Shown here: positions 1-6,820 of the stretch, one piece after another | How the letters are laid out: each line of letters opens with the position of its first letter | Position numbering within the stretch: the first letter of the stretch is position 1 | Assembly (NCBI GenBank): GCA_013138555.1 | Contig: WTCN01000026.1 | Coordinates: forward strand, 1 to 9,344 | Direction: 5' to 3' | Length of the DNA stretch: 9,344 bases | Source of the DNA: Methyloprofundus sp. | GTDB taxonomy: Bacteria; Pseudomonadota; Gammaproteobacteria; Methylococcales; Methylomonadaceae | The notes under the pieces: model-generated | Told to the model about the DNA's origin: nothing | Database searches by the model: none | Seen by the model: only the letters and a program-made list of their open reading frames with translations | Program-made: the position numbers and the translations under genes

Positions 1-2
1 CT

Positions 3-974
3 GGAGATTTTGTAACGGTAGCTGAAACGTCAATATGGAATTGGCAACAAGGTGCAATGCTGCAATGGTCACCCACTGATCCTGAAAATACAATTATTTA
101 TAATGACTATAGAGAGGGCCGGTATGTTTCAATTCAGCGCGACCTGAGTTCTAACGATGAAGTCATTTATGACCTGCCTGCCTACGCACTTACTCAAGAT
201 GGCCAATATATTTTTAGTCTTAACTTTGCCAGATTGTTTGATAAAAGACCTGGCTATGGTTACGCAGGCTTAGCCGACCCTTTCGCTGAGCAAAAACACC
301 CTGATAAGGACGGAATCTTTAGGTTAGACACTCAATCAGGGAAGTCTGAATTAATCATATCCCTTGACCAGCTAGCAAACCTTAACCCGCTACCATCCAT
401 GACAGATCACTATCACTGGATAAATCACATTCAAGTCAGCCCTGGTAGCTCAAGAATAGCATTTTTTCATATATGGGAGAGTGGTGAAACGTCATGGGAT
501 GTACGCTTTTATACATCAAAAGTTGATGGTACAGACCTTAAGTGCATCTTAGATACAGGTGATATTTCACATTATGACTGGAAGGACGAAAAAACCATTT
601 TGGCCTGGGCAAAACACCCTGATGGAGGCGCAACCCATTTTCTACTCTGTGATATTGAAAGTGGATCTATAGAAATTTTTGCTAAGGATAGTTTAAAAGT
701 TGACGGACATTGCAGCTTTTCTCCTGATGGCCTTTGGGTACTTAATGACACATACCCTGATGAGTACAATTTACGTACTTTAATGCTTATTCGTATCTCT
801 GATCAAAAACGTATAGATTTACAAAGTTTTTATTCACCTAAAGAAAAATGGTGGGGTGAAATCCGTTGTGATTTACACCCAAGATGGAATCGTAATGGAA
901 GCAAAATCTGCATTGACTCGGTTCATACAGGGACAAGACAAATGCACTCAATTGATTTAGAAGGTATTATCTAG
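3..974 (+). CDS. PD40/oligogalacturonate-lyase-like beta-propeller protein, 5'-truncated
   Basis: The frame is open from the first bases of the window with no stop, so the true start lies upstream; the ATG at 57 is internal. 323 residues are visible, ending at TAG 972-974. The sequence shows propeller-blade signatures: an S-P-D-G turn in DGHCSFSPDG (716-745) and a late CDLHPRW block (867-887) followed by a typical strand-turn-strand ending in QMHSIDL. Conserved-looking histidines sit in HYHWINH (408-428), SHYDW (567-581), DGHC and LHPRW. This arrangement resembles TolB/PD40 propellers and the oligogalacturonate lyase family, in which histidines of the propeller bind a metal. Whether this protein is a lyase, a glycan-binding protein or a scaffold cannot be told from sequence. 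The missing N-terminus prevents any statement about a signal peptide. Its stop overlaps the GTG start of the deacetylase gene by one base, so it belongs to the polysaccharide operon. The propeller call is fairly secure; the function is unknown. Confidence 0.75.
   Translation, partial: GDFVTVAETSIWNWQQGAMLQWSPTDPENTIIYNDYREGRYVSIQRDLSSNDEVIYDLPAYALTQDGQYIFSLNFARLFDKRPGYGYAGLADPFAEQKHPDKDGIFRLDTQSGKSELIISLDQLANLNPLPSMTDHYHWINHIQVSPGSSRIAFFHIWESGETSWDVRFYTSKVDGTDLKCILDTGDISHYDWKDEKTILAWAKHPDGGATHFLLCDIESGSIEIFAKDSLKVDGHCSFSPDGLWVLNDTYPDEYNLRTLMLIRISDQKRIDLQSFYSPKEKWWGEIRCDLHPRWNRNGSKICIDSVHTGTRQMHSIDLEGII
959..964 (+). promoter_or_regulatory. Shine-Dalgarno AGAAGG deciding a GTG start
   Basis: AGAAGG lies nine bases upstream of GTG 974-976, inside the 3' end of the propeller gene. 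It supports GTG as the start of the deacetylase gene over the in-frame ATG at 995, which would remove the first beta strand (residues IIIL) of the NodB fold. Confidence 0.6.
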
Positions 975-1753
975 TGAATAAGATAATCATTCTAATGTAT
1001 CATATTCTTGATACCCCCAAGACGGACAAAGAAAGTAAATACTGCTGCTTACCTAAAAATTTTTCAAAGCAAATGAGCTTTCTAGCTAATTCAGATTATT
1101 CACTCATTAATCTTGATGATGTTGATGACATTTTATCAGGTAAAAAAGTCATGAATTCTACTTGTGTTGCAGTGACATTTGATGACGGTTTTGAAGATTT
1201 TTACCACAACGCCTTCCCTATCTTAAAAAAATTCGATATTCCGGCAACACTTTTCATGGTTGCTGACAGGGTTGGTCAAAGCAATGACTGGATGCATAAA
1301 CATGGCTCTCCCAAAAGAAACCTGCTTAATGAAAATCAATTAGCCGATATTTCAAACTCTGGCGTACTTATTGGTTCGCACACATGTACTCACCCTAAAT
1401 TGAATGAAATATCCTTAAACAAGGAAATGCTAGAAAATGAAATTTTCAATTCCAGGCAAGCACTGGAAAAGCAACTTAATAAAAAGGTTGAGCATTTTGC
1501 ATATCCCTATGGATTATTTGATGAAGAGGTTGTTCAAGTCGTTAAAAATGCAGGATATAAAACTGCATGCTCAACACGTTCAGGCTTTAACCGACTTGAA
1601 ATTCAGCCATTTTTACTCCGCAGAATTGAGGTTTTTGGAAGTGATAACCTATGGCAGTTTAAACAAAAATTAAAGTTTGGAACCAATGACATGCCACTCA
1701 CCTTTCACCTGAGTTATTATTTATCTAGATTTAAAGAAAAGTTTTTGAGGTAG
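974..1753 (+). CDS. Polysaccharide deacetylase (NodB homology domain), cytoplasmic
   Basis: A 259-residue carbohydrate esterase family 4 type protein, predicted to remove acetyl groups from an N- or O-acetylated sugar. The conserved motifs are visible in order: YH at residues 9-10, TFDDG at 68-72 (D70 likely catalytic base, D71 metal ligand), SHTCTH at 135-140 (H136 and H140 metal ligands, H-x3-H), AYPYG at 176-180, and an RRIEV strand at 216-220. All residues needed for a divalent-metal active site appear present. The start is GTG, overlapping the previous stop by one base (TAGTG), with AGAAGG nine bases upstream. There is no signal peptide: the protein opens directly into the first core strand, so it should act in the cytoplasm, for example on a lipid-linked intermediate, rather than on exported polymer. 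The next gene follows after seven bases. Family call is strong; the substrate is unknown. Confidence 0.9.
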   Translation: MNKIIILMYHILDTPKTDKESKYCCLPKNFSKQMSFLANSDYSLINLDDVDDILSGKKVMNSTCVAVTFDDGFEDFYHNAFPILKKFDIPATLFMVADRVGQSNDWMHKHGSPKRNLLNENQLADISNSGVLIGSHTCTHPKLNEISLNKEMLENEIFNSRQALEKQLNKKVEHFAYPYGLFDEEVVQVVKNAGYKTACSTRSGFNRLEIQPFLLRRIEVFGSDNLWQFKQKLKFGTNDMPLTFHLSYYLSRFKEKFLR

Positions 1754-1760
1754 TTAAACT

Positions 1761-2723
1761 ATGGATTTTACAGTAATTATTTGCACTTATAATCGCGAGA
1801 AGAACCTTCCTGCTTGTATCACTGCGCTTGAACAACAAGAGCAAACTAGCAGTATAAAATGGGAAGTTCTTATCGTTGATAACAATTCCTCAGACGATAC
1901 AAAAAAGACAGTGGCAAGGCTTGCCGAGCAGTCACCTCTGGAAATTCGCTATGCCTTTGAACCTCAGCAAGGTCTCAATCATGCTAGAAATTTAGGCATG
2001 AAAGAATCAAAAGGAACTTATTTTACCTATGTTGATGACGACATTACCGTCTCAAAAAGCTGGTTATTTTCCATGCATCATGCATTGACGATAAATGATG
2101 CTGATGCCATGGGGGGAAGAATTCACTTAGACCCGACAATTCAATTCCCCTCCTGGATAAGTAAAAACCCAGAAATGTTCGGCTTCCTCGGTTTTCAGGA
2201 CTTTGGTGAGCAAGCAATGCAAGTTGATGGTATTAAGCGCTACCCTTTTGGTGGGAACATGGCTTTTAATCGACGCGTCATTGAAACAGTTGGCTTCTTT
2301 AATACAAAATTAGGTAGAAAAGGAGAAGGTACGAAAAAAAATGAACTTTTCAAGGGGGCAGAAACTGATTACTTTCATCGCCTTGTAGCACTCGGAAATG
2401 CAAAGATTTTTTATACTCCTGATGCAATAGTTTATCACCACATACTTCCTTTTCAGTTAAAGAAAGGTTATTTTTTAACCATACACCAGAATGCAGGCTA
2501 TCAAAAAGCTTTTCACGACCCTACTCAGTACCCTAGATCTCTAGGCGGTGTGCCATTATTCCTTTTCCCTCAAACCCTGAGAGCATTGGGTAAATATATC
2601 TCCTTAATTATTTCACAAGGAATGGATATGGCCTTTAGGCAAAGAATGACTCTGCATCACTTTATTGGGCAGGTACTGGGTTACAATGCTAGCTATCGAC
2701 AAGCCGACACACCCTCTCAATGA
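1761..2723 (+). CDS. Family 2 glycosyltransferase (GT-A fold)
   Basis: A 320-residue GT2 enzyme expected to transfer a sugar from a nucleotide donor to a lipid-linked acceptor at the inner face of the membrane. The GT-A domain starts at once: VIICTYNRE (residues 5-13), VDNNSSDD (39-46, nucleotide-binding region), GLNHARNLG (71-79), and the metal-binding DXD-type VDDD at 91-94. PFGGNMAF (162-169) forms the acceptor-side segment, and GAETD (199-203) occupies the place of the catalytic ED motif. Residues beyond about 230 are a family-specific tail with several hydrophobic stretches but no convincing transmembrane helix. GAGG at 1747-1750 gives a ribosome site ten bases before the ATG. The stop overlaps the next start as ATGA. 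It is co-linear with the following GT2, including the P-S-W and GGN elements, and the two look like diverged paralogues. Donor and linkage are not predictable. Confidence 0.93.
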   Translation: MDFTVIICTYNREKNLPACITALEQQEQTSSIKWEVLIVDNNSSDDTKKTVARLAEQSPLEIRYAFEPQQGLNHARNLGMKESKGTYFTYVDDDITVSKSWLFSMHHALTINDADAMGGRIHLDPTIQFPSWISKNPEMFGFLGFQDFGEQAMQVDGIKRYPFGGNMAFNRRVIETVGFFNTKLGRKGEGTKKNELFKGAETDYFHRLVALGNAKIFYTPDAIVYHHILPFQLKKGYFLTIHQNAGYQKAFHDPTQYPRSLGGVPLFLFPQTLRALGKYISLIISQGMDMAFRQRMTLHHFIGQVLGYNASYRQADTPSQ

Positions 2724-3664
2724 TCAGTTTACAAATTCTAATCTGCACTCATAATCGAGTTGCACTATTACAACGGACGATTGATTATTTAAATAAAGTG
2801 GCTCGCCCCGATAATTATGACATAAAGATTTTTGTGGCTGCCAATGCCTGTACTGATAATACCTGTCAATATTTAAATAATTATCAACAATCGGCAAAAA
2901 AAGATGAACTCCCACTTGAGTGGATTGCTGAACCTACTCCGGGCAAGTCAAACGCATTAAACAGTGCCATTCCTAAGCTAAATGCATCCATCATTGCAAT
3001 GGTTGATGATGACCATAGAATAGATGATAATTACCTAATAGCAATTAGTAGCGCTGTCGCTAGGCATCCTGAAGCAGATTTTTTCTGTGGAAAAATCATT
3101 CCGGATTGGGATGGTAACGAGCCGTCATGGGTACATGAACAGGGAAAATACCGTATTTACCCCCTACCCGTGCCTCGCTTTGAGCTAGGCGAACAATCCA
3201 TTAGGGTCACTAGGAAGATAGCCGTTCCTGGCGGTGGTAACCTAGTCATAAAAAAAGAGTTATTTGGCAGAATTGGTAATTTTTCGACTGAATTTGGCCC
3301 AGTTGGTCATAACCTAGGTGGTGCTGAAGACATTGAATGGGTTATTAGAGCATATCAATCAGGTGCGCTATTACAATACATACCTGAAATAGTCCAATAT
3401 CATTATGTAGAATCAGAACGCATGACACTTGCATACGTCATCAAAAAAGCCTACGAACGCTCTTCATCTACAGTCAGATTGAACGAGGAAGCAAAAAATT
3501 TTACCGGCTTGTTCCCTCGCTACCTACTGCGGAAATTTATTGAATATTTTATGCACAGTCTATTTAGCGTCTCGAATAGCGCGCGCAGATTTTATCTGGT
3601 TAGGTTAGCAGCTTCAGCGGGTGAAATTAAAGGCTTTCTTATGGCAAAACCAGAATCAATATGA
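2720..3664 (+). CDS. Family 2 glycosyltransferase (GT-A fold)
   Basis: A 314-residue GT2 enzyme. Motifs seen: ILICTHNR at residues 6-13, ANACTDNT (41-48) in the nucleotide-binding loop, PGKSNALN (74-81), the metal-binding VDDD at 95-98, PGGGNLV (170-176) and the catalytic-region GAED at 201-204. The A-N-A-C-T-D loop and the G-K-S-N-A-L-N element are typical of GT2 enzymes in exopolysaccharide loci. The ATG overlaps the previous stop (ATGA at 2720-2723) and no good Shine-Dalgarno is seen upstream, so translation probably depends on coupling to the preceding gene. It also overlaps the sulfotransferase start by four bases. Middle parts align by eye with the preceding GT2 (for example P-S-W-V and F-E-L-G-E-Q against P-S-W-I and D-F-G-E-Q). 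Family call is secure; specificity is unknown. Confidence 0.93.
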   Translation: MISLQILICTHNRVALLQRTIDYLNKVARPDNYDIKIFVAANACTDNTCQYLNNYQQSAKKDELPLEWIAEPTPGKSNALNSAIPKLNASIIAMVDDDHRIDDNYLIAISSAVARHPEADFFCGKIIPDWDGNEPSWVHEQGKYRIYPLPVPRFELGEQSIRVTRKIAVPGGGNLVIKKELFGRIGNFSTEFGPVGHNLGGAEDIEWVIRAYQSGALLQYIPEIVQYHYVESERMTLAYVIKKAYERSSSTVRLNEEAKNFTGLFPRYLLRKFIEYFMHSLFSVSNSARRFYLVRLAASAGEIKGFLMAKPESI

Positions 3665-4590
3665 ATCTTTTAAAAAAAATATTTGATCGTGAATTTATTG
3701 AAAAAAATCTTGTCGCACTAAACCAACGCGGTAAGGAACAAATTTATCAACTCATTCACCCTGATATGCCTGACCCGGTCTTTATCATTGGCTGCTCACG
3801 CGCTGGTACAACGGTTACTTTTGAAACCATACGTAGCTCCTCGGATTTAAACTCATTTCCTTATGAAATTCCACAATTTTGGCATAGCCTAGCTGGCCCT
3901 TGGAATAATGACTGGTCTTCTGAGGCAGCCTCTGGCAAAGACGCATTACCTGAGCACCGCAATAAGGCCCTTGCTTACTTTTATGCACGCTTAGGTCAAG
4001 GACTTATGCTGGATAAAAGTTGTATCAATGTTATGCGTATTAGCTACTTACATGCGTTATTTCCAAATGCTTATTTTATTTATCTGCAACGTGATGGCCG
4101 GGATAATATCAGCTCATTAATGGAAGGCTGGAAGCAAAGAGGCCGCTTTGATTTACATCAATATTTGGGAAAATTGCCGAATAAAGTAGCGATTAACCAA
4201 GGTGAATTTAATGACTGGTGCTTTTTTCTTCCCCCTGGCTGGCGCGATTATAACCATGCTTCACTGGAAGATGTTTGCGCACACCAATGGATAACGGCCA
4301 ACCAAATGGCTCTGGAAGCTAAATCACTGATTCCAGCTGAAAAATGGATACCTATGCGCTATGAAGATATCTTCGAAAACCCTGTAGAAATGTTTCAAAA
4401 TGTATTTCAACAGTTACAGCTGCCCTTTTCTGATGAACTAAAATCGCGTTGTGCCACTTTAAATAAGCGCCCAACCAGTATCGTCAATGGTCCACCAAAA
4501 AAAGAGAAATGGAAAACTCAGAACCCTGCAGCCATAGAGAAAATACTACCGACCATAGAACCTATGATGAAGATATTAGGGTATCAATAA
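3661..4590 (+). CDS. PAPS-dependent carbohydrate sulfotransferase
   Basis: A 309-residue sulfotransferase, predicted to move sulfate from 3'-phosphoadenosine-5'-phosphosulfate to a hydroxyl (or amine) of the glycan or its lipid-linked precursor. The 5'-phosphosulfate loop is IIGCSRAGTT (residues 42-51), matching the G-x-S-R-S-G-T-T pattern of the Sulfotransfer_3 group. The 3'-phosphate-binding segment is YLQRDGRDNISS (141-152), with R144 and S151/S152 the likely contacts. RYEDI (233-237) and the C-terminal K-W-x(8)-I pattern ending in LGYQ complete a full-length family member. There is no signal peptide or transmembrane segment, so it should act in the cytoplasm, where PAPS is available. It sits between two GT2 genes with a four-base overlap upstream (ATGA) and a three-base gap downstream, which ties it to repeat-unit assembly. 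An alternative acceptor such as a lipid or protein cannot be excluded, but the context argues for the polysaccharide. Confidence 0.9.
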   Translation: MNLLKKIFDREFIEKNLVALNQRGKEQIYQLIHPDMPDPVFIIGCSRAGTTVTFETIRSSSDLNSFPYEIPQFWHSLAGPWNNDWSSEAASGKDALPEHRNKALAYFYARLGQGLMLDKSCINVMRISYLHALFPNAYFIYLQRDGRDNISSLMEGWKQRGRFDLHQYLGKLPNKVAINQGEFNDWCFFLPPGWRDYNHASLEDVCAHQWITANQMALEAKSLIPAEKWIPMRYEDIFENPVEMFQNVFQQLQLPFSDELKSRCATLNKRPTSIVNGPPKKEKWKTQNPAAIEKILPTIEPMMKILGYQ

Positions 4591-4593
4591 ATA

Positions 4594-5508
4594 ATGTCAA
4601 TACAAGAAAATACCAACGCCTTAATCAGCATCATCATCCCTGCCTACAATGCAGAGGCTTTTATCGAAAAAGCACTGAAGAGTGTTTTACAACAAAGCTA
4701 CCCTCAATTTGAAGTACTCGTTGTTAATGATGGTAGTACCGATAACACGGCCACTATCATTAACCGCTATGAAGATTCCAGAATCAAACTGATTACCCAG
4801 GTGAATGGCGGCTTGAGCAATGCCCGTAATACAGGGATTCAAGCGGCTCAAGGTGATTACCTGGCTTTTCTGGATGCCGATGATTACTGGATAGCGGAAA
4901 AGCTAGAAAAACAAATCACACTATTAAAGCAGAACCCTGATATAGGCTTTTGCTCTAGCCAGTCGCGCATTGAAACACCTGAAGGCGTTTTTCTTAATAA
5001 CTGGCCCTGCCCCGAAATTTCCACCTCTACCTTGCAGAGTATTTTTGTACATAATGCTGCCATCACAGGGAGTGGCTCAGGCGTTATGGTGACTAAAGAG
5101 CTACAAAAACAGGCAGGATTTTTTGACGAATCTTTAAAAAGCCTTGAAGATATAGATATGTGGATGCGTTATGCTGCCTTTTCTGAATATTGCTGCCTGG
5201 CAGAAACACTGACTGTGATTACCAAACGACCTGATAGTATGAGTCGTCATCTGGTGACTATGCGTGAAAGTGCAATCAAGGTACTCAGAAAAAATAGAGT
5301 ATTACTGGATAAGTCCTCACAAAAAGGCTTTTGGCACAGCTGTTATGCCAGTATGCTATGTGATTATGCCAAATGGGAAGCGAGGAACGGTTTAAAAATG
5401 ACCGCAATCCAACATCTGTTACTCGCCCTGATTCATGCACCGCGTAGTAGAGGCCGACTGTGCCTAAGCTTATTATTTGCAATTACATTGAATAAGCCAC
5501 TCGATTAA
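4594..5508 (+). CDS. Family 2 glycosyltransferase (WcaA/RfaG-neighbour type GT-A)
   Basis: A 304-residue GT2 enzyme with a canonical GT-A domain: SIIIPAYNAEAFI (residues 12-24), VVNDGSTDNT (43-52), GGLSNARNTG (72-81), the metal-binding LDADD at 93-97, and LEDIDMW (184-190) carrying the catalytic-base ED motif. This is the textbook pattern, clearly different from the two upstream GT2 genes. The tail after about residue 215 is alpha-helical in character and ends with a hydrophobic segment (about 272-298) that could be membrane-associated. The gene starts three bases after the sulfotransferase stop; only a weak, distant AGGG (4577-4580) precedes the ATG, so coupling is likely. It is the last gene of the closely packed block; an 83-base gap follows. 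Donor sugar unknown. Confidence 0.93.
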   Translation: MSIQENTNALISIIIPAYNAEAFIEKALKSVLQQSYPQFEVLVVNDGSTDNTATIINRYEDSRIKLITQVNGGLSNARNTGIQAAQGDYLAFLDADDYWIAEKLEKQITLLKQNPDIGFCSSQSRIETPEGVFLNNWPCPEISTSTLQSIFVHNAAITGSGSGVMVTKELQKQAGFFDESLKSLEDIDMWMRYAAFSEYCCLAETLTVITKRPDSMSRHLVTMRESAIKVLRKNRVLLDKSSQKGFWHSCYASMLCDYAKWEARNGLKMTAIQHLLLALIHAPRSRGRLCLSLLFAITLNKPLD

Positions 5509-5591
5509 AGACAAGCTCCCAAAAATAAGATAGATCTGAAATTTCACTTATACCCTACTGCGAACTTCCTAGAATAATTGGTTTAAAAACA

Positions 5592-6746
5592 ATGACACAA
5601 CCCTTATTAATGATTACCGAGCTGTTCCTACCAACTAAAGGAGGCTCAGCAGTTTCTTTTGACGATGACTTTCGTAGACTGGGAGAAAAAGAAGTTCATA
5701 TTGTCACCGCAGATGTCCCCGGTGCCAAAGAGTTTGACCTTGAGCACCCGAATAGCATTTATCGACTGACGCTTAAAAGATGTCCCTGGATAAAGCCTGA
5801 ATCTTTATTAATGTACCTCAACTTGCTGCAGAAATCATTATGGCTCACACTTAGCAAACGGGTCACAGCCATCTTTGCTGGACGCGCTCTTCCGGAAGGT
5901 TTTATCGCTTTATTGGTTGGCCGCTTAACTGGATGCAATGTCCTTATCTATGCTCATGGTGAAGAGTTAACAGGCTGGGGACGGGGAAAAAAGTTTCAAG
6001 CCATGTGTTTTACCTTACGCCATGCAAACTGGCTGCTTGCCAATAGCGAAAATACGCGCGACACACTGATAAACTTAATTGGTGTCGCACCTGAACGGAT
6101 TGTCATCACTCTGCCTACTGTCGATGAAGAGAGGTTTCACCCGGACTTAGATGATGGCGATGTCAGAAACACCGCAGGTATTAGTAAAGATAAAAAGCTT
6201 ATCTTATCTGTTGGGCGACTACAACAAAGAAAAGGTTTTGATAATACCCTTCGTTCACTGCCACTGCTTGTCAAGGAAGGTCTGGACGTTGAATATGCAT
6301 TGATTGGTACGGGGGAAGATCTGGACTCATTGCAGCAGCTTGCACAAGAGCTGGGAGTTGCTGAGCGAGTACACTTTTTAGGCCATGTCAGTTACGATGA
6401 CTTACCTCGATGGTATAATAGCTGTGATTTATTTGTCATGCCCAACCGTGATATTGATGGAGATAGCGAAGGCTTTGGCCTGGTATTTCTGGAAGCGGCA
6501 GCCAGTGGAAAAGCAGCTATTTCAGGGACTGCGGGAGGAACCGGATCCGCAGTTATCGATGGAGAAACAGGGCTACGTGTTGAAGGAGAAAGTATCACGG
6601 AAATTGCCAAAGGTATTGCTTATCTATTACAGAATCCTGAGAAAGCACAAGCAATGGGTGATAAAGCACGCGCAAGAGTATTGGATAATTTTACACATAT
6701 ACGACGCATCAAACAATTACGCGAACACCTTGCCAAAAAAGTTTAA
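5592..6746 (+). CDS. Family 4 glycosyltransferase (GT-B fold)
   Basis: A 384-residue retaining GT4 enzyme with two Rossmann-like halves. The N-terminal acceptor domain opens with ELFLPTKGGSAVSF (residues 10-23), whose glycine pair is the usual acceptor-side loop, and contains YAHGEE at 120-125. The C-terminal donor domain carries GRLQQRKGFD (208-217), with the basic residues that bind donor phosphates, LIGTGED (237-243), and the E-x7-E type signature EGFGLVFLEAAASG (E293 and E301). Length is normal for the family. No Shine-Dalgarno is recognisable before the ATG, and no alternative ATG, GTG or TTG occurs in frame before the stop at 5526-5528; the N-terminal motif makes the start credible. It follows an 83-base gap, so it may begin a second transcription unit or simply be a looser member of the same operon. 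Donor could be any nucleotide sugar; a heptose or mannose role is possible but not shown. Confidence 0.93.
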   Translation: MTQPLLMITELFLPTKGGSAVSFDDDFRRLGEKEVHIVTADVPGAKEFDLEHPNSIYRLTLKRCPWIKPESLLMYLNLLQKSLWLTLSKRVTAIFAGRALPEGFIALLVGRLTGCNVLIYAHGEELTGWGRGKKFQAMCFTLRHANWLLANSENTRDTLINLIGVAPERIVITLPTVDEERFHPDLDDGDVRNTAGISKDKKLILSVGRLQQRKGFDNTLRSLPLLVKEGLDVEYALIGTGEDLDSLQQLAQELGVAERVHFLGHVSYDDLPRWYNSCDLFVMPNRDIDGDSEGFGLVFLEAAASGKAAISGTAGGTGSAVIDGETGLRVEGESITEIAKGIAYLLQNPEKAQAMGDKARARVLDNFTHIRRIKQLREHLAKKV

Positions 6747-6808
6747 ATATTCATAAACAAACTCATCACTCAGCTACATTATGCTTATATTTCACAAATC
6801 TAACATTT

Positions 6809-6813
6809 GGAGG
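6809..6813 (+). promoter_or_regulatory. Strong Shine-Dalgarno GGAGG
   Basis: GGAGG stands seven bases before ATG 6821, the best ribosome-binding site in the window. It fixes the start of the membrane-anchored NodB-fold protein, and so supports the reality of its N-terminal hydrophobic segment. The neighbouring genes in this block lack such a site. Confidence 0.7.
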
Positions 6814-6820
6814 CCCTAAA

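Noticed and set aside
1450..1468. Six-base inverted repeat TTCCAG ... CTGGAA in the first deacetylase gene
   Set aside because: Stems this short are common by chance, and it lies in ordinary coding sequence.
1437..1673. A 78-codon + strand frame inside the first deacetylase gene
   Set aside because: It is a shifted-frame shadow of the region encoding the AYPYG motif; no frameshift is needed to explain the gene.
6385..6756. A 123-codon open frame on the + strand overlapping the end of the GT4 gene
   Set aside because: It lies in another frame within the conserved GT4 donor domain, shows no recognisable domain, and the GT4 frame carries all expected motifs there.
6747..6820. Possible promoter around TATGCT (6780-6785) or TATATT (6786-6791)
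   Set aside because: AT-rich hexamers are expected here, and no acceptable -35 element lies 16-18 bases upstream. The gap otherwise holds only the GGAGG ribosome site.
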